Below, piece after piece: positions 7,652 to 15,969 of a DNA stretch of 39,823 bases. Position numbers and translations under genes: made by a program. The number at the start of each line of letters is the position of its first letter. Position 1 is the stretch's first letter. The notes beneath the pieces were generated by a model. It made no database searches. It was given only the letters and a program-made list of their open reading frames with translations, and was not told where the DNA came from. The DNA is from an uncultured Lachnospiraceae bacterium (lineage in GTDB: Bacteria; Bacillota; Clostridia; Lachnospirales; Lachnospiraceae): the NCBI GenBank assembly GCA_900315495.1, contig OMZJ01000055.1, forward strand, positions 1-39,823, read 5' to 3'.

Positions 7652-10585
7652 TTACAGCCGGTGAACTTCCCGGAAAAGATCCCGGTGCTCTGCTACCTTC
7701 GTCTCGCTTCCCACCGCGCAGATGCTGCCGGAAGCCAGCAGCGCCTCCAGATACGGCGCCAGACCGCGGATGGTCTCCGGCGTGCAGCCGAGCACCTCCT
7801 CCTTCTGGCGGCGCAGGTCTTCCTCAGAAATGCCCGACATCCGGCAGATCATGTCGCGCCGTCCCTCGGCGGACGGGGTCATGGGTGCGTCAATTCCGCT
7901 GACCGCGCCGATGATGAAGCGGGTCATGGTTCTCTCATCCGCCTGATAGTTTTTCAGGTACGCCGGCGCTCCGCTGTATACCGTATTGGTGCGGGCCAGA
8001 TGCGGATCCCGGTACGAGGCCAGGTACGCGCTGCCGTCGCGGCGGAAGCCGGACATGCATCCGTATGCGCCGCCCTGCTCCCGGAGATTGCTCCAGAGAT
8101 AGTCAAAATTCAGAATTCCCTGCAGCACCAGAAGTGCACCGGTATAAGGAAGACCCGCCTTTTTGAAGTTTCCGGTCCGGGCCACATACTGCACCTGCGT
8201 GGCCGCCGTGAATGCCTCATTTTTCTGCGCCAGAGGCCAGTCCCGCGGTGCGGCCGGACCGGTGCGCACGGGAAGCTTTTGTGCAAAAGCAGAAAGCAGC
8301 TCCTCCATCCGCCCCGCGCATTCCCGGGAGCCTGTAAAGCTTGCGATCATCCGGTTTCCGGCAAAAATCGTCCGGCACAGGGCCGAAAGCTTATTCTTCA
8401 GCATCTCCTTCTTCTCTTCGAAATGTTCCGTCAGATCACAGAGGAAGGAATAGTAATCAATCCCGGAGATCTGCTCCTGAATCCACGAAGCGGCAGAATG
8501 ATAGGACAGACTTCGCCGCACCGCGGTGCCGCTGCCTCCCTGAATCAGGTATTCGCGCTGGCGGACCTGCGCCTCTTCGAGCAGTTCTTTGATGCGCTTG
8601 TCTTCCGTAAACACCGTGCGGCAGAGAATCTCCTCCAGCAATGAAGCCGCCTGCTCCAGATTCTCGTCCAGCGCGCGCAGGGACGCCGTGAAGAAGATCC
8701 GGCTGGATGCATCCTCGCAGTTCATGCTGAAGACATCGATGTCCGTCCCGATGCCGCCGGTCCAGATGTCGACGGCCTCATTCAGGTCGCGGTAGCTGTA
8801 GTTTTCCGTGGACACATCGGTCATCAGATCCCGCAGCACCGCCAGGTACGGCAGGTCTTCCAGCGGCATCTCGTCCGCCGGGAAGGTCAGATCCAGGTAG
8901 CTGATCCCGGAGGTAAAGATGTCGTGCCATACGAAGTTGTCCTCCGCCGGCCCGCCCGGTACCGAAAACCGTGCGGGGTGATTTTTCACCGGGACGATCT
9001 CGCGGCTGATATCCCCGATCGAGAGCATCGGGATCGTGGCCAGCTGCTCCGGGGTGGATTTCTCTTTCTGGTAGGCGAGAAGATCTGCCGTGTCCGAGAC
9101 CATCTTCCGGATCTCCTGTTCTGACAAAGCCGCCTTCTTCGCAGCCAGCGCCTTCGCCAGCTTCTTCTCCTTCTCCTCCTCCAGCCCGCGTTTCGGGACG
9201 GCGGTGATCACGGCGCCGAAGGGATTGTCCAGCAGGACCGTTCGGATCAGGTTTTCAAAGTAGCCGGTGTGCAGGTTGTCCCGGAGGAACCGGAACGTCT
9301 TCTGATATTCCAGATAGGAGAAGGGATCCTCCGCGTCATACAGCCAGCTGTCCATGCACTGCAGGCCGATCACCAGTCCCTTCGGCATACGGCCGTAATC
9401 GCTCTCCTTCAGGCGGAATTCCAGGCTGTTGATGGCCGCCAGCAGCGATTTCTCGGGGATCCCCTCCTGTGCAGTTTTCCGCAGCGTATCCTCGATGACC
9501 GATACGAAGCGTTCCTTCTGTCCGGGCTTTCCTTCCTTCACCGTGATGTTGAAGTACGGCTGATAAATCTCGTCCGTATATCCGCCGTAGATGTCCTTTC
9601 CGATGTCCGCGGCGGAAAGCGCCTCATGGACCGGTGCGCCCGGTGCGTCCAGGAGAACAGTCTCCAGGATCTCCATCGCCATGGCGGTACGCTCATCCAG
9701 CGCGGCGGGGCAGACGCGGTTCCAGGAATAGTAGACGCCCTCCTCGGTGTCATCCCCCGCGGCAACGCCGTATTCAAATTCGGCCTCGCGGACGGCTGTG
9801 AAGGGCTTCTGCGCCGGGATCTCCGACTGCGGATCAATCCGGTCGTAATGGGAAAAGACTTCCCGGTCGATCCGGTCGAGAATCTTCCCGCAGTCGCAGT
9901 TTCCGTACAGGTAGAGGTAGCTGTTGGACGGATGATAATAGCGGCGGTAGAAGGCCAGATACTTTTCGTAGGTCAGGGTCCGAATTGCCTCCGGATCGCC
10001 GCCCGATTCGTTGGCATACGGCGTATCCGGGAAGAGGACGCCTAACGTCCACCGGTCCAGGGATTCATCGGCGGAGGAGAAGGCCCCCTTCATCTCATTG
10101 TACACGACACCGTTGATGGTCAGCGGCTGATCCGGGGAAGCCATCTCGTAATGCCAGCCCTCCTGCCGGAAAATCTTGTCGGTTTTCAGGATGTTCGGAT
10201 GGAATACGGCATCCAGGTAGACGGACATCAGGTTGTCGAAGTCCTTGTCGTTGGTGCTCGCCACCGGATAGCAGGTCTTGTCCGGATAGGTCATCGCATT
10301 CACGAAGGTGTTGAGCGACCCCTTGGCCAGCTCGATGAACGGATCCTTCACTGGATAACGGTCCGACCCGCACAGGACGGAGTGCTCCGTGATGTGCGCC
10401 GCGCCGGTGCTGTCCACCGCCGGTGTGCGGAACGCGATGTTAAACACCTTGTTGCTGTCCTGGTTTTCCAGCACAAAGACATGTGCGCCGCTCTTTTTGT
10501 GCTCCAGGAGTGTCCCGACGCCGTCACACTCTTCGACCCGCTCCGATCTGATAACCCGATATGCCGAAAGATTCTCCGTATTCAT
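7652..10585 (-). CDS. M16C zinc metallopeptidase (presequence protease/PreP-like)
   Basis: The protein has 977 residues, the length of the M16C (PreP, Cym1, insulinase-associated) group. The inverted zinc motif HxxEH is H64-I-T-E67-H68, in the context STGAAHITEHSVLCGS. Next comes the M16C signature KDPFIELAKGSLNTFVNAMTYPDKTCYPV. Two further half-domains make the clam-shell with which these enzymes enclose and degrade peptides. No signal peptide is visible, so it should be cytoplasmic and may clear short peptides. Its ribosome binding site is GAAAGGA. It lies in the run trhP-M16-era with 41- and 39-base gaps. No residue of the zinc site is missing. Confidence 0.92.
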   Translation of the reverse strand: MNTENLSAYRVIRSERVEECDGVGTLLEHKKSGAHVFVLENQDSNKVFNIAFRTPAVDSTGAAHITEHSVLCGSDRYPVKDPFIELAKGSLNTFVNAMTYPDKTCYPVASTNDKDFDNLMSVYLDAVFHPNILKTDKIFRQEGWHYEMASPDQPLTINGVVYNEMKGAFSSADESLDRWTLGVLFPDTPYANESGGDPEAIRTLTYEKYLAFYRRYYHPSNSYLYLYGNCDCGKILDRIDREVFSHYDRIDPQSEIPAQKPFTAVREAEFEYGVAAGDDTEEGVYYSWNRVCPAALDERTAMAMEILETVLLDAPGAPVHEALSAADIGKDIYGGYTDEIYQPYFNITVKEGKPGQKERFVSVIEDTLRKTAQEGIPEKSLLAAINSLEFRLKESDYGRMPKGLVIGLQCMDSWLYDAEDPFSYLEYQKTFRFLRDNLHTGYFENLIRTVLLDNPFGAVITAVPKRGLEEEKEKKLAKALAAKKAALSEQEIRKMVSDTADLLAYQKEKSTPEQLATIPMLSIGDISREIVPVKNHPARFSVPGGPAEDNFVWHDIFTSGISYLDLTFPADEMPLEDLPYLAVLRDLMTDVSTENYSYRDLNEAVDIWTGGIGTDIDVFSMNCEDASSRIFFTASLRALDENLEQAASLLEEILCRTVFTEDKRIKELLEEAQVRQREYLIQGGSGTAVRRSLSYHSAASWIQEQISGIDYYSFLCDLTEHFEEKKEMLKNKLSALCRTIFAGNRMIASFTGSRECAGRMEELLSAFAQKLPVRTGPAAPRDWPLAQKNEAFTAATQVQYVARTGNFKKAGLPYTGALLVLQGILNFDYLWSNLREQGGAYGCMSGFRRDGSAYLASYRDPHLARTNTVYSGAPAYLKNYQADERTMTRFIIGAVSGIDAPMTPSAEGRRDMICRMSGISEEDLRRQKEEVLGCTPETIRGLAPYLEALLASGSICAVGSETKVAEHRDLFREVHRL

Positions 10586-10626
10586 ACAATCCTTTCATTT
10601 TCTGATTCTGTCAGTCATTCTGTAAA

Positions 10627-11913
10627 TCATTCTGCCGCAGATGGAAGATCCGGCGCTTCGGGTGCCTTTTTCCGGAGCACATCCTGTGCGCCGGCCGGTG
10701 CCGACAGCTGTACGGTCAGTTTCTCCCCCGGATGCGGCGCGCTGTCCCGCAGTATCCCGTCCTCCCCGCGGATGGAGAGCACCTCTGCCCTGACATCGGT
10801 GCCGTTCGGCCGCAGAATTTCGATCTTATCGCCTGTGCAGAACTTGTTTTTCTGAATCAGGTGAATCGTGCCGTCCGGCTGCGGATCCCGGACAATGCCG
10901 AGATAAATGTAATTCTGGAGATAGGTATTGCTGCCGTAGATCTGGCCCTCGGCCCCCGGATTCCCGTAATAGAACCCTGTGGTATAGGCACGGATGGTCC
11001 CCTTGCTGACCTCTTCCACATAATGAGCCCTGTTCTGCCGGTATTGATCCCGGTCCGCGCACAGATCGTCGATGGCGTGCCGGTAGGCCCGCGCCACGGT
11101 TGCCACGTACAGCGCGGTCTTCATACGGCCCTCGACCTTGAAGCTGTTCACCCCGGCGTCCATCAGGTCATCCAGATGATCGATCATGCACAGATCCCGG
11201 GAGTTGAACAGGTAGGTGCCCCGGCCGTCCTCCTCCACCGGGAAATACTCGCCGGGCCTGGTTTTCTCCACCAGTGCGTACTCCCAGCGGCACGGATGCG
11301 TGCAGGCACCGGCATTGGCGCTTCTTCCGGTCAGATACGCGGAGATCAGGCACCGGCCGGAGATGGCCATGCACATGGCGCCGTGCACGAAGCACTCGAT
11401 CTCCCGGTCTTCGGAAATGGCGCGGCGGATTTCCGCCAGCTCTGCCACGGAGAGCTCCCGGGCCGCCACGACCCTGCGCGCCCCCAGCCCGTACCAGAAG
11501 TTGAAGGATGCGGCGTTGCTGCAGGAAGTCTGTGTGCTGATATGCCGCTCAATCTCCGGCGCGATCTCTCCCGCCAGGGCGAAGATCCCCGGGTCGGAAA
11601 TAATCAGCGCATCGGGCCTGATTTCGCGCAGCGCGCCCAGGTACTCCCGGACGCCCGGAAGGTCCCTGTTGTGGGCCACGATGTTCACCGTGACATGGAC
11701 CCGGACCCCGTGGGCGTGGGCGAAATCGATTCCCTCGGCCATCTCGTCCAGGGAAAAATTGTGGGCCTTTGCGCGGAGGCCGAAGGCCGGACCGCCCAGA
11801 TAGACCGCATCGGCCCCGTAGTGCACCGCCGTCTTCAGCACTTCCAGGCTACCGGCCGGCATCAGAAGCTCCGGGCGCCGGGTTTTCCCCCCTGATCTCT
11901 CATTCGCCATCAT
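10627..11913 (-). CDS. trhP: U32 family protein, tRNA 5-hydroxyuridine synthesis (TrhP/YrrO type)
   Basis: This 428-residue protein belongs to the peptidase U32 family. Family signatures are PELLMPAGSLEVLKTAVHYGADAVYLGG at the N-terminus and the cysteine cluster ECFVHGAMCMAISGRC...GACTHPCRW, which holds an iron-sulfur cluster. In B. subtilis the yrrN and yrrO products (TrhP1, TrhP2) hydroxylate U34 of certain tRNAs using prephenate. The next gene here is the YrrM homologue that methylates the product, so the same role is inferred. Only one U32 gene is present. The start is placed at 11913 (MMANERS) because GGGGGAAAG lies just before it. This overlaps the 3' end of trmR by 14 bases, which suggests translational coupling. 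The C-terminal beta-barrel part ends in an Ala/Pro-rich tail. Confidence 0.88.
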   Translation of the reverse strand: MMANERSGGKTRRPELLMPAGSLEVLKTAVHYGADAVYLGGPAFGLRAKAHNFSLDEMAEGIDFAHAHGVRVHVTVNIVAHNRDLPGVREYLGALREIRPDALIISDPGIFALAGEIAPEIERHISTQTSCSNAASFNFWYGLGARRVVAARELSVAELAEIRRAISEDREIECFVHGAMCMAISGRCLISAYLTGRSANAGACTHPCRWEYALVEKTRPGEYFPVEEDGRGTYLFNSRDLCMIDHLDDLMDAGVNSFKVEGRMKTALYVATVARAYRHAIDDLCADRDQYRQNRAHYVEEVSKGTIRAYTTGFYYGNPGAEGQIYGSNTYLQNYIYLGIVRDPQPDGTIHLIQKNKFCTGDKIEILRPNGTDVRAEVLSIRGEDGILRDSAPHPGEKLTVQLSAPAGAQDVLRKKAPEAPDLPSAAE

Positions 11914-12727
11914 TCTTTCCCCCTGCTGTATCTTTTTGTATCGCGGCATTTCCTGCCGCCACTGCCCCGGAATGGATCCCGCAGGAATCCGCGCCGGGCG
12001 CAGACTCCCTGCCGTCGTCCCGCGCCGCCGCAGACCCGGCCTCTTTTTCCGGAGATTCCGCGGACATCAGCCGCACGGATTCCCCCTCTTTCACCGTCAC
12101 GGCGACACCGTCTCCCAGTGGAAGGACACTGGTCGTGAGCCCCTCCGTGTGCTTGAGAACATACAGGTATCTGCGCATCCGGCTGTGGATGGTGCGGTCC
12201 CTGCGGGGCACCGCAAAGCGGGAGTCCATGACCTCCCCCTCCTGCATCACGTTGTCCGAAAAGATCATACCGCCCGGCGCAAGCACCCGGCATACCTCCG
12301 GCAGGAAGGCCAGATACTGGCCCTTGGCCGCATCCATGAAAATAAAGGAGAAGACGCCGTCCGGAAGCTCCCGCAGCCGGTCTGCCGCATCGCCCTCCAG
12401 CAGGCGGATCTGATCCTGTGCGCCGAAGGCCGCGAAGTTCTCCCTGGCTTTTGCAATCCGCTCCGCATCCTTCTCGATGGTGACAATATGGCAGGATTCC
12501 CCACAGGCCTCCCGCATGCACAGGGCGGAATATCCCACCGCCGTTCCGACTTCCAGAATGGATTCCGGCCGGCTCAGTTTCATGAAAAACTGCAGGAGGC
12601 TCTGCACGGCGGGCCGGATGATCGGGACGCCCTCCGCCAGCGCCTGCTGCCGGATCTTCTCCAGCGCGGGGTTCTGCGGGCGCTCCAGAGAATTCAGATA
12701 GGCATTGATCCGCTCCTGACTGTACAT
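11900..12727 (-). CDS. trmR: tRNA 5-hydroxyuridine methyltransferase (TrmR/YrrM, O-methyltransferase family 3)
   Basis: This is a SAM-dependent O-methyltransferase. SAM motif I is ILEVGTAVGYSALCM (residues 57-71), and FSFIFMDAAKGQY is the metal-binding aspartate region. In B. subtilis YrrM/TrmR converts ho5U34 to 5-methoxyuridine in tRNA; its partner trhP follows here with a 14-base overlap. The start at 12727 sits behind GGGAGGG; the open frame continues upstream, but that region is a terminator hairpin. The protein is 275 residues, about 55 longer than usual. The extra part is a low-complexity Ala/Gly/Ser/Asp tail after the last conserved strand. The gene begins only 36 bases after the RNase J terminator, and no promoter is visible in that space. 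Confidence 0.88.
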   Translation of the reverse strand: MYSQERINAYLNSLERPQNPALEKIRQQALAEGVPIIRPAVQSLLQFFMKLSRPESILEVGTAVGYSALCMREACGESCHIVTIEKDAERIAKARENFAAFGAQDQIRLLEGDAADRLRELPDGVFSFIFMDAAKGQYLAFLPEVCRVLAPGGMIFSDNVMQEGEVMDSRFAVPRRDRTIHSRMRRYLYVLKHTEGLTTSVLPLGDGVAVTVKEGESVRLMSAESPEKEAGSAAARDDGRESAPGADSCGIHSGAVAAGNAAIQKDTAGGKNDGE

Positions 12728-12762
12728 GGTTTTCCCTCCCCGCTGCCGCATTGAAAGAAAAG

Positions 12763-12801
12763 CACGTCCGGGAAGCCCGCAGAGCAGACTTCCCGGACGT
12801 G
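12763..12801 (-). terminator. intrinsic terminator after RNase J
   Basis: The arms at 12763-12775 and 12789-12801 (CACGTCCGGGAAG and CTTCCCGGACGTG) are a perfect 13-base inverted repeat with a 13-base loop. On the minus strand the hairpin is followed by CTTTTCTTTC. It ends the ireB-ruvX-DUF1292-RNase J transcript and lies directly before trmR, so trmR may depend on partial read-through. Confidence 0.85.
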
Positions 12802-12866
12802 TCCACTGCCCCCGCCGCGAAACGGAACGACGAATCCTCCCTTTCCGGCGGGCGGCGGAAAACATT

Positions 12867-14549
12867 TTATTCCACTTCCATGATGATCGGCAGGATCACC
12901 GGGCTGCGCTTCATCTTCTTCCACAGGAAGCTGCCCAGGTCATCGCGGATGGTATTCTTGATCTTGGCCCAGTCGGTCACATGGTTTTCAATGCATCCGA
13001 ACACCGCGTCGTTGCATACCTGCTGTGCCTCGTCCATCAGGTTCTCGGATTCGCGGATGTAGACAAAGCCGCGGGATACAAGATCCGGTCCGGCAAGCAA
13101 TTGATTGCTGTATTTCTCCAGCGTCATCGCGACGATAATAATGCCGTCCTGTGCCAGCGCCTGGCGGTCGCGCAGGACAATGTTGCCGACATCGCCGACG
13201 CCGAGGCCGTCCACCAGGACAGCGCCGCTCGGGACCTGCTCCACCACGCCCGCGTGGTCATCCGACAGCTCGAGCACGCAGCCGGAATTGATCATGAAGA
13301 TGTTTTCCTTCGGGATGCCCAGCTCTGCCACGACATCCGCCTGCGCCTTTCTGTGGCGGTATTCGCCGTGTACCGGAATCGCGTACTTCGGGCGGACCAG
13401 GGAATAGAGCAGCTTGATCTCCTCCTGGCAGGCGTGTCCGGAAACGTGGGTGTCGTGGTTGATCACAACCGCGCCCTTCTCCTCCAGCTCATTGATGACC
13501 TTGGAGACGGATTTCTCGTTGCCCGGAATGGTGCTGGACGAAAAGACGACCAGATCGCCCGGCAGGATGGAAACCTTGCGGTGAATGGAGGCCGCCATGC
13601 GGGAAAGTGCCGCCATGGATTCGCCCTGGCTGCCCGTGGTGATCAGGCAGGTCTGTTCCGGCGGATAATTGTTCAGTTCGTCGATGCTGATCAGTGTGCC
13701 GTCCGGGATATTGATGTAGCCGAGCTCATTGGCCTTGCCGATGACATTGACCATGCTGCGGCCCTCGACGACGACCTTGCGGCCGTACCGGCGGGCAGTA
13801 TTGATGATCTGCTGCACACGATCCACATTGGAAGCGAAGGTAGCGACCAGAATCCGGCGGTCCTTGTTCTCGGCAAAGATGTGGTCAAAGGTCTTGCCGA
13901 CGGTGCGCTCGGAAGGCGTGAAGCCCGGGCGGACCGCATTGGTGCTGTCGCAGAGCATAGCCAGAACACCCTTGCGGCCTAGCTCCGCAAAGCGCTGCAG
14001 ATCTGCCATATCGCCGAAGACCGGGGTGTAGTCGATCTTGAAGTCGCCGGTGTGGACGATCACACCCGCCGGGGACGAAATCGCCAGCGCCGCCGCATCC
14101 TCGATACTGTGGTTGGTCTTGATGAATTCCACCCGGAAATCGCCGGCCTTGACGACCTGCCCGTACTGGACAATGACCTGGCGGACGTCATTGAGGATGC
14201 CGTGTTCCTCCAGCTTGCCCTCAATGATTCCCTGCGTCAGCTTCGTCGCATACACCGGCACATGCACCTGCTTGAGCAGGTAGGGCAGCGCGCCGATGTG
14301 GTCCTCATGGCCGTGGGTGATGAAAATGGCCTTCAGCCGGTCCGCATTCTGCAGGACATAGGAGAAATCGGGGATGACCATATCGATGCCGAGCATATCG
14401 TCCGACGGGAAGGACATTCCGACATCCACGATGATCATGCTGTCTCCGTATTCGAAGACCGTCATGTTCATACCGATTTCTTCCAGACCGCCAAGCGGAA
14501 TCACGCGCACGGAGGGGCTCAACCCCGTATCTCTTGGTTTGCTATCCAT
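12867..14549 (-). CDS. rnj: ribonuclease J
   Basis: RNase J is a metallo-beta-lactamase/beta-CASP nuclease with endo- and 5'-exonuclease activity, central to mRNA decay and rRNA maturation in Firmicutes. The zinc motif HxHxDH is H79-G-H-E-D-H84. Other blocks are PDFSYVLQNADRLKAIFITHGHEDHIGALP, HSIEDAAALAI, the HTGDFKIDYTP region, the beta-CASP part with NVDRVQQII and TTGSQGE, and HVSGHACQEEIKLL followed by PVHGEYRH. At 560 residues it has the normal size. Its ATG follows directly on the TAA of the DUF1292 gene (TAAATG), and its AAAGGAG lies within that gene, so translation is coupled. A J1 or J2 assignment is not possible from the sequence alone. Confidence 0.95.
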   Translation of the reverse strand: MDSKPRDTGLSPSVRVIPLGGLEEIGMNMTVFEYGDSMIIVDVGMSFPSDDMLGIDMVIPDFSYVLQNADRLKAIFITHGHEDHIGALPYLLKQVHVPVYATKLTQGIIEGKLEEHGILNDVRQVIVQYGQVVKAGDFRVEFIKTNHSIEDAAALAISSPAGVIVHTGDFKIDYTPVFGDMADLQRFAELGRKGVLAMLCDSTNAVRPGFTPSERTVGKTFDHIFAENKDRRILVATFASNVDRVQQIINTARRYGRKVVVEGRSMVNVIGKANELGYINIPDGTLISIDELNNYPPEQTCLITTGSQGESMAALSRMAASIHRKVSILPGDLVVFSSSTIPGNEKSVSKVINELEEKGAVVINHDTHVSGHACQEEIKLLYSLVRPKYAIPVHGEYRHRKAQADVVAELGIPKENIFMINSGCVLELSDDHAGVVEQVPSGAVLVDGLGVGDVGNIVLRDRQALAQDGIIIVAMTLEKYSNQLLAGPDLVSRGFVYIRESENLMDEAQQVCNDAVFGCIENHVTDWAKIKNTIRDDLGSFLWKKMKRSPVILPIIMEVE

Positions 14550-14882
14550 TTAACTCCTTTCCTCCCGGCTGTCCGGATCCGCCGATCCTCCGATGCCGTC
14601 TCCCTCCGTACCATCGTCGGTATCGCCATCCTCGTCGGCCAGAATTTCCTCAAATATATGCAGGACCGCGTCCTGTTCCACTTCGTCTTCCACCGGTACA
14701 TACAGCGCTTCCGGATCGCCCGGCGCCGAATCGTCGCGAAAAATCACGACCTCCGCGTCCGGATCCTCGGATACCGCCGCAAGCAGGTAATCCCTTCCGT
14801 TTAATCTCGTCTGATCCAGCGGATAGTACTCCTCCGGACCGTTCTCTGTCTCAAATATAATCTTTTCCGATGTATGTTCCAT
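14550..14882 (-). CDS. DUF1292 family protein (YrzB-like)
   Basis: This acidic 110-residue protein begins MEHTSEKIIFETENGPEEYY. It has the DUF1292 pattern of an N-terminal beta-rich module (LNGRDYLLAAV, DAEVVIFRDD) followed by VEDEVEQDAVLHIFEEIL. The tail is very rich in Asp, Glu and Gly (residues about 85-110) and looks disordered. Function is unknown in the family. The start at 14882 follows GGGAG by 8 bases, 4 bases after the ruvX stop; a longer frame upstream overlaps ruvX and is not used. Its place between ruvX and RNase J matches the order yrzL-yrrK-yrzB in B. subtilis. Confidence 0.88.
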   Translation of the reverse strand: MEHTSEKIIFETENGPEEYYPLDQTRLNGRDYLLAAVSEDPDAEVVIFRDDSAPGDPEALYVPVEDEVEQDAVLHIFEEILADEDGDTDDGTEGDGIGGSADPDSREERS

Positions 14883-14886
14883 TCTG

Positions 14887-15375
14887 TCATCTCCCGGTGC
14901 GGGGCGGTGCCTCCCCGTTCCTGCCGCGGTCTTCCCCCGCGCAATCCAGCTGCTGCACCGGATGCGCATTGAGGTAATCCCGCAGGATGATCGATGCCGC
15001 AATCTGGTCAATGACCTTCTTGCGCTCCCGGACCGGAACACGGGACAGCTCCAGAACCTCATCCGCTGCGACGGTTGTGAGACGCTCGTCCACCATCACG
15101 GCCGTCAGACCCGTGCGGCGCTCCACCATGTCCTTAAACTGCAGCGCCTTTTCGCCGCGCTCACCGATGCTTCCGTCCATGTTGCAGGGCAGACCGATCA
15201 CAATCTGTGTAACGCCATACTGCTGCACAATTTCCTGAATGCGGGCCAGCGTTCGGCGGAGCTTGTTCTCCTCCTGCCGGACGATCGTCTCCAGATTCTG
15301 TGCCGTGAGGCCCAGCGGATCCGTGATGGCGCAGCCCACGGTCTTCGACCCATAGTCCAGTGCCAGAATTCTCAC
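14887..15375 (-). CDS. ruvX: YqgF/RuvX family nuclease (pre-16S rRNA maturation, putative Holliday junction resolvase)
   Basis: This 162-residue RNase H-fold protein shows the family blocks [19 protein letters not shown] (catalytic Asp at residue 7), [15 protein letters not shown] and VDERLTT near residue 97. In bacteria YqgF acts on the 5' end of 16S rRNA; resolvase activity was the earlier prediction. The start codon is GTG at 15375, overlapping the ireB stop as GTGA. The C-terminus carries about 20 extra charged and Gly-rich residues. It is co-transcribed with ireB, DUF1292 and RNase J. Confidence 0.93.
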   Translation of the reverse strand: MRILALDYGSKTVGCAITDPLGLTAQNLETIVRQEENKLRRTLARIQEIVQQYGVTQIVIGLPCNMDGSIGERGEKALQFKDMVERRTGLTAVMVDERLTTVAADEVLELSRVPVRERKKVIDQIAASIILRDYLNAHPVQQLDCAGEDRGRNGEAPPRTGR

Positions 15376-15665
15376 TGTTCCGCCTTTTCGCCACCGTCCG
15401 TATCGTCGCGCAGCCGAGTATTGATATAGGTGCGGATCAGTTCTTCCAGAATCTCGTCGCGCTCGACCTTCATGATCAGGCTTCTGGCGTTATTGTAGCT
15501 GGTAATATAGGTCGGATCCCCGGACATGATATACCCCACGATCTGGTTGATCGGGTTGTACCCCTTCTCCACCAGCGCGTTGTAAACCTCCCGGATCACC
15601 TCCGATACCTGCATTCTTCTCGACTGACTGATGTCTATGAACTGCGTATTGGATAAATTCGCCAT
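15372..15665 (-). CDS. ireB: IreB family regulatory phosphoprotein (UPF0297)
   Basis: This 97-residue protein matches the UPF0297/IreB family (B. subtilis YrzL): [58 protein letters not shown]. In Enterococcus faecalis IreB is phosphorylated by the PASTA kinase IreK and restrains cephalosporin resistance. Such a role here is inference. The N-terminal threonine phosphorylated in IreB corresponds to the TQF region. The start at 15665 follows AGGAAGGA. It is the first gene of its operon, behind a consensus promoter at 15703-15731. Confidence 0.93.
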   Translation of the reverse strand: MANLSNTQFIDISQSRRMQVSEVIREVYNALVEKGYNPINQIVGYIMSGDPTYITSYNNARSLIMKVERDEILEELIRTYINTRLRDDTDGGEKAEQ

Positions 15666-15702
15666 TCTCGCACGTCCTTCCTGATTCCACCAAATCTACT
15701 TT

Positions 15703-15731
15703 ATTATACTACTGCCCGTCCATACGTTCAA
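15703..15731 (-). promoter_or_regulatory. sigma-A promoter of the ireB operon
   Basis: On the minus strand the -35 box TTGAAC (15726-15731) and a perfect -10 TATAAT (15703-15708) are separated by exactly 17 bases. Transcription would begin near 15696, about 30 bases before the ireB ATG. Confidence 0.9.
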
Positions 15732-15804
15732 GCCATTTTTTATATATTCTCGTCAATTTGCCAATCGCCATTTCTTTGTCTGAAAACTTTAGCATAGCAA
15801 GCCG

Positions 15805-15869
15805 CCGCCAGACAGTCAGGCGGGCATGCGAAGCATGCACGAATGGCCGCGGGCTCGTGCGGCGCAAAC
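15805..15869. repeat. cluster of short hairpins before the tandem palindromic units
   Basis: Three small inverted repeats lie in a row: CCGCC...GGCGG at about 15805-15823, GCATGC-GAA-GCATGC at about 15825-15839, and GCACGA...TCGTGC at about 15837-15860. This stretch has no ribosome binding site or supported open frame. It lies upstream of the ireB promoter and downstream of mtaB. Confidence 0.6.
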
Positions 15870-15969
15870 GTGGATGCGCATGCAGCGGGGCTTACCCCCG
15901 CGGAATGCGAATTCTATTATGTGGATGCGCACGCAGCGGGGGGTACCCCCCCCCCGCGGAATGCGAATC
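15870..15969. repeat. two tandem REP-like palindromic units
   Basis: Two near-identical units, 15870-15912 and 15921-15969, each run GTGGATGCGCAYGCAGCGGGG, a short loop, then CCCCGCGGAATGCGAAT. Each can fold into an imperfect 18-base stem with 15 of 18 positions pairing. The second unit has a run of ten C residues. They directly follow the stop of mtaB (TAA at 15970-15972), so they may act as a terminator-like end for mtaB. There is no U tract. Confidence 0.8.

Noticed and set aside
12728..12865. Longer N-terminus of TrmR
   Set aside because: The region is the RNase J terminator hairpin, and the internal ATG at 12727 has GGGAGGG.
15870..15969. CRISPR-like array from the tandem units
   Set aside because: Only two units, the spacing is 8 bases and the units are themselves palindromic; no cas genes are in the window.
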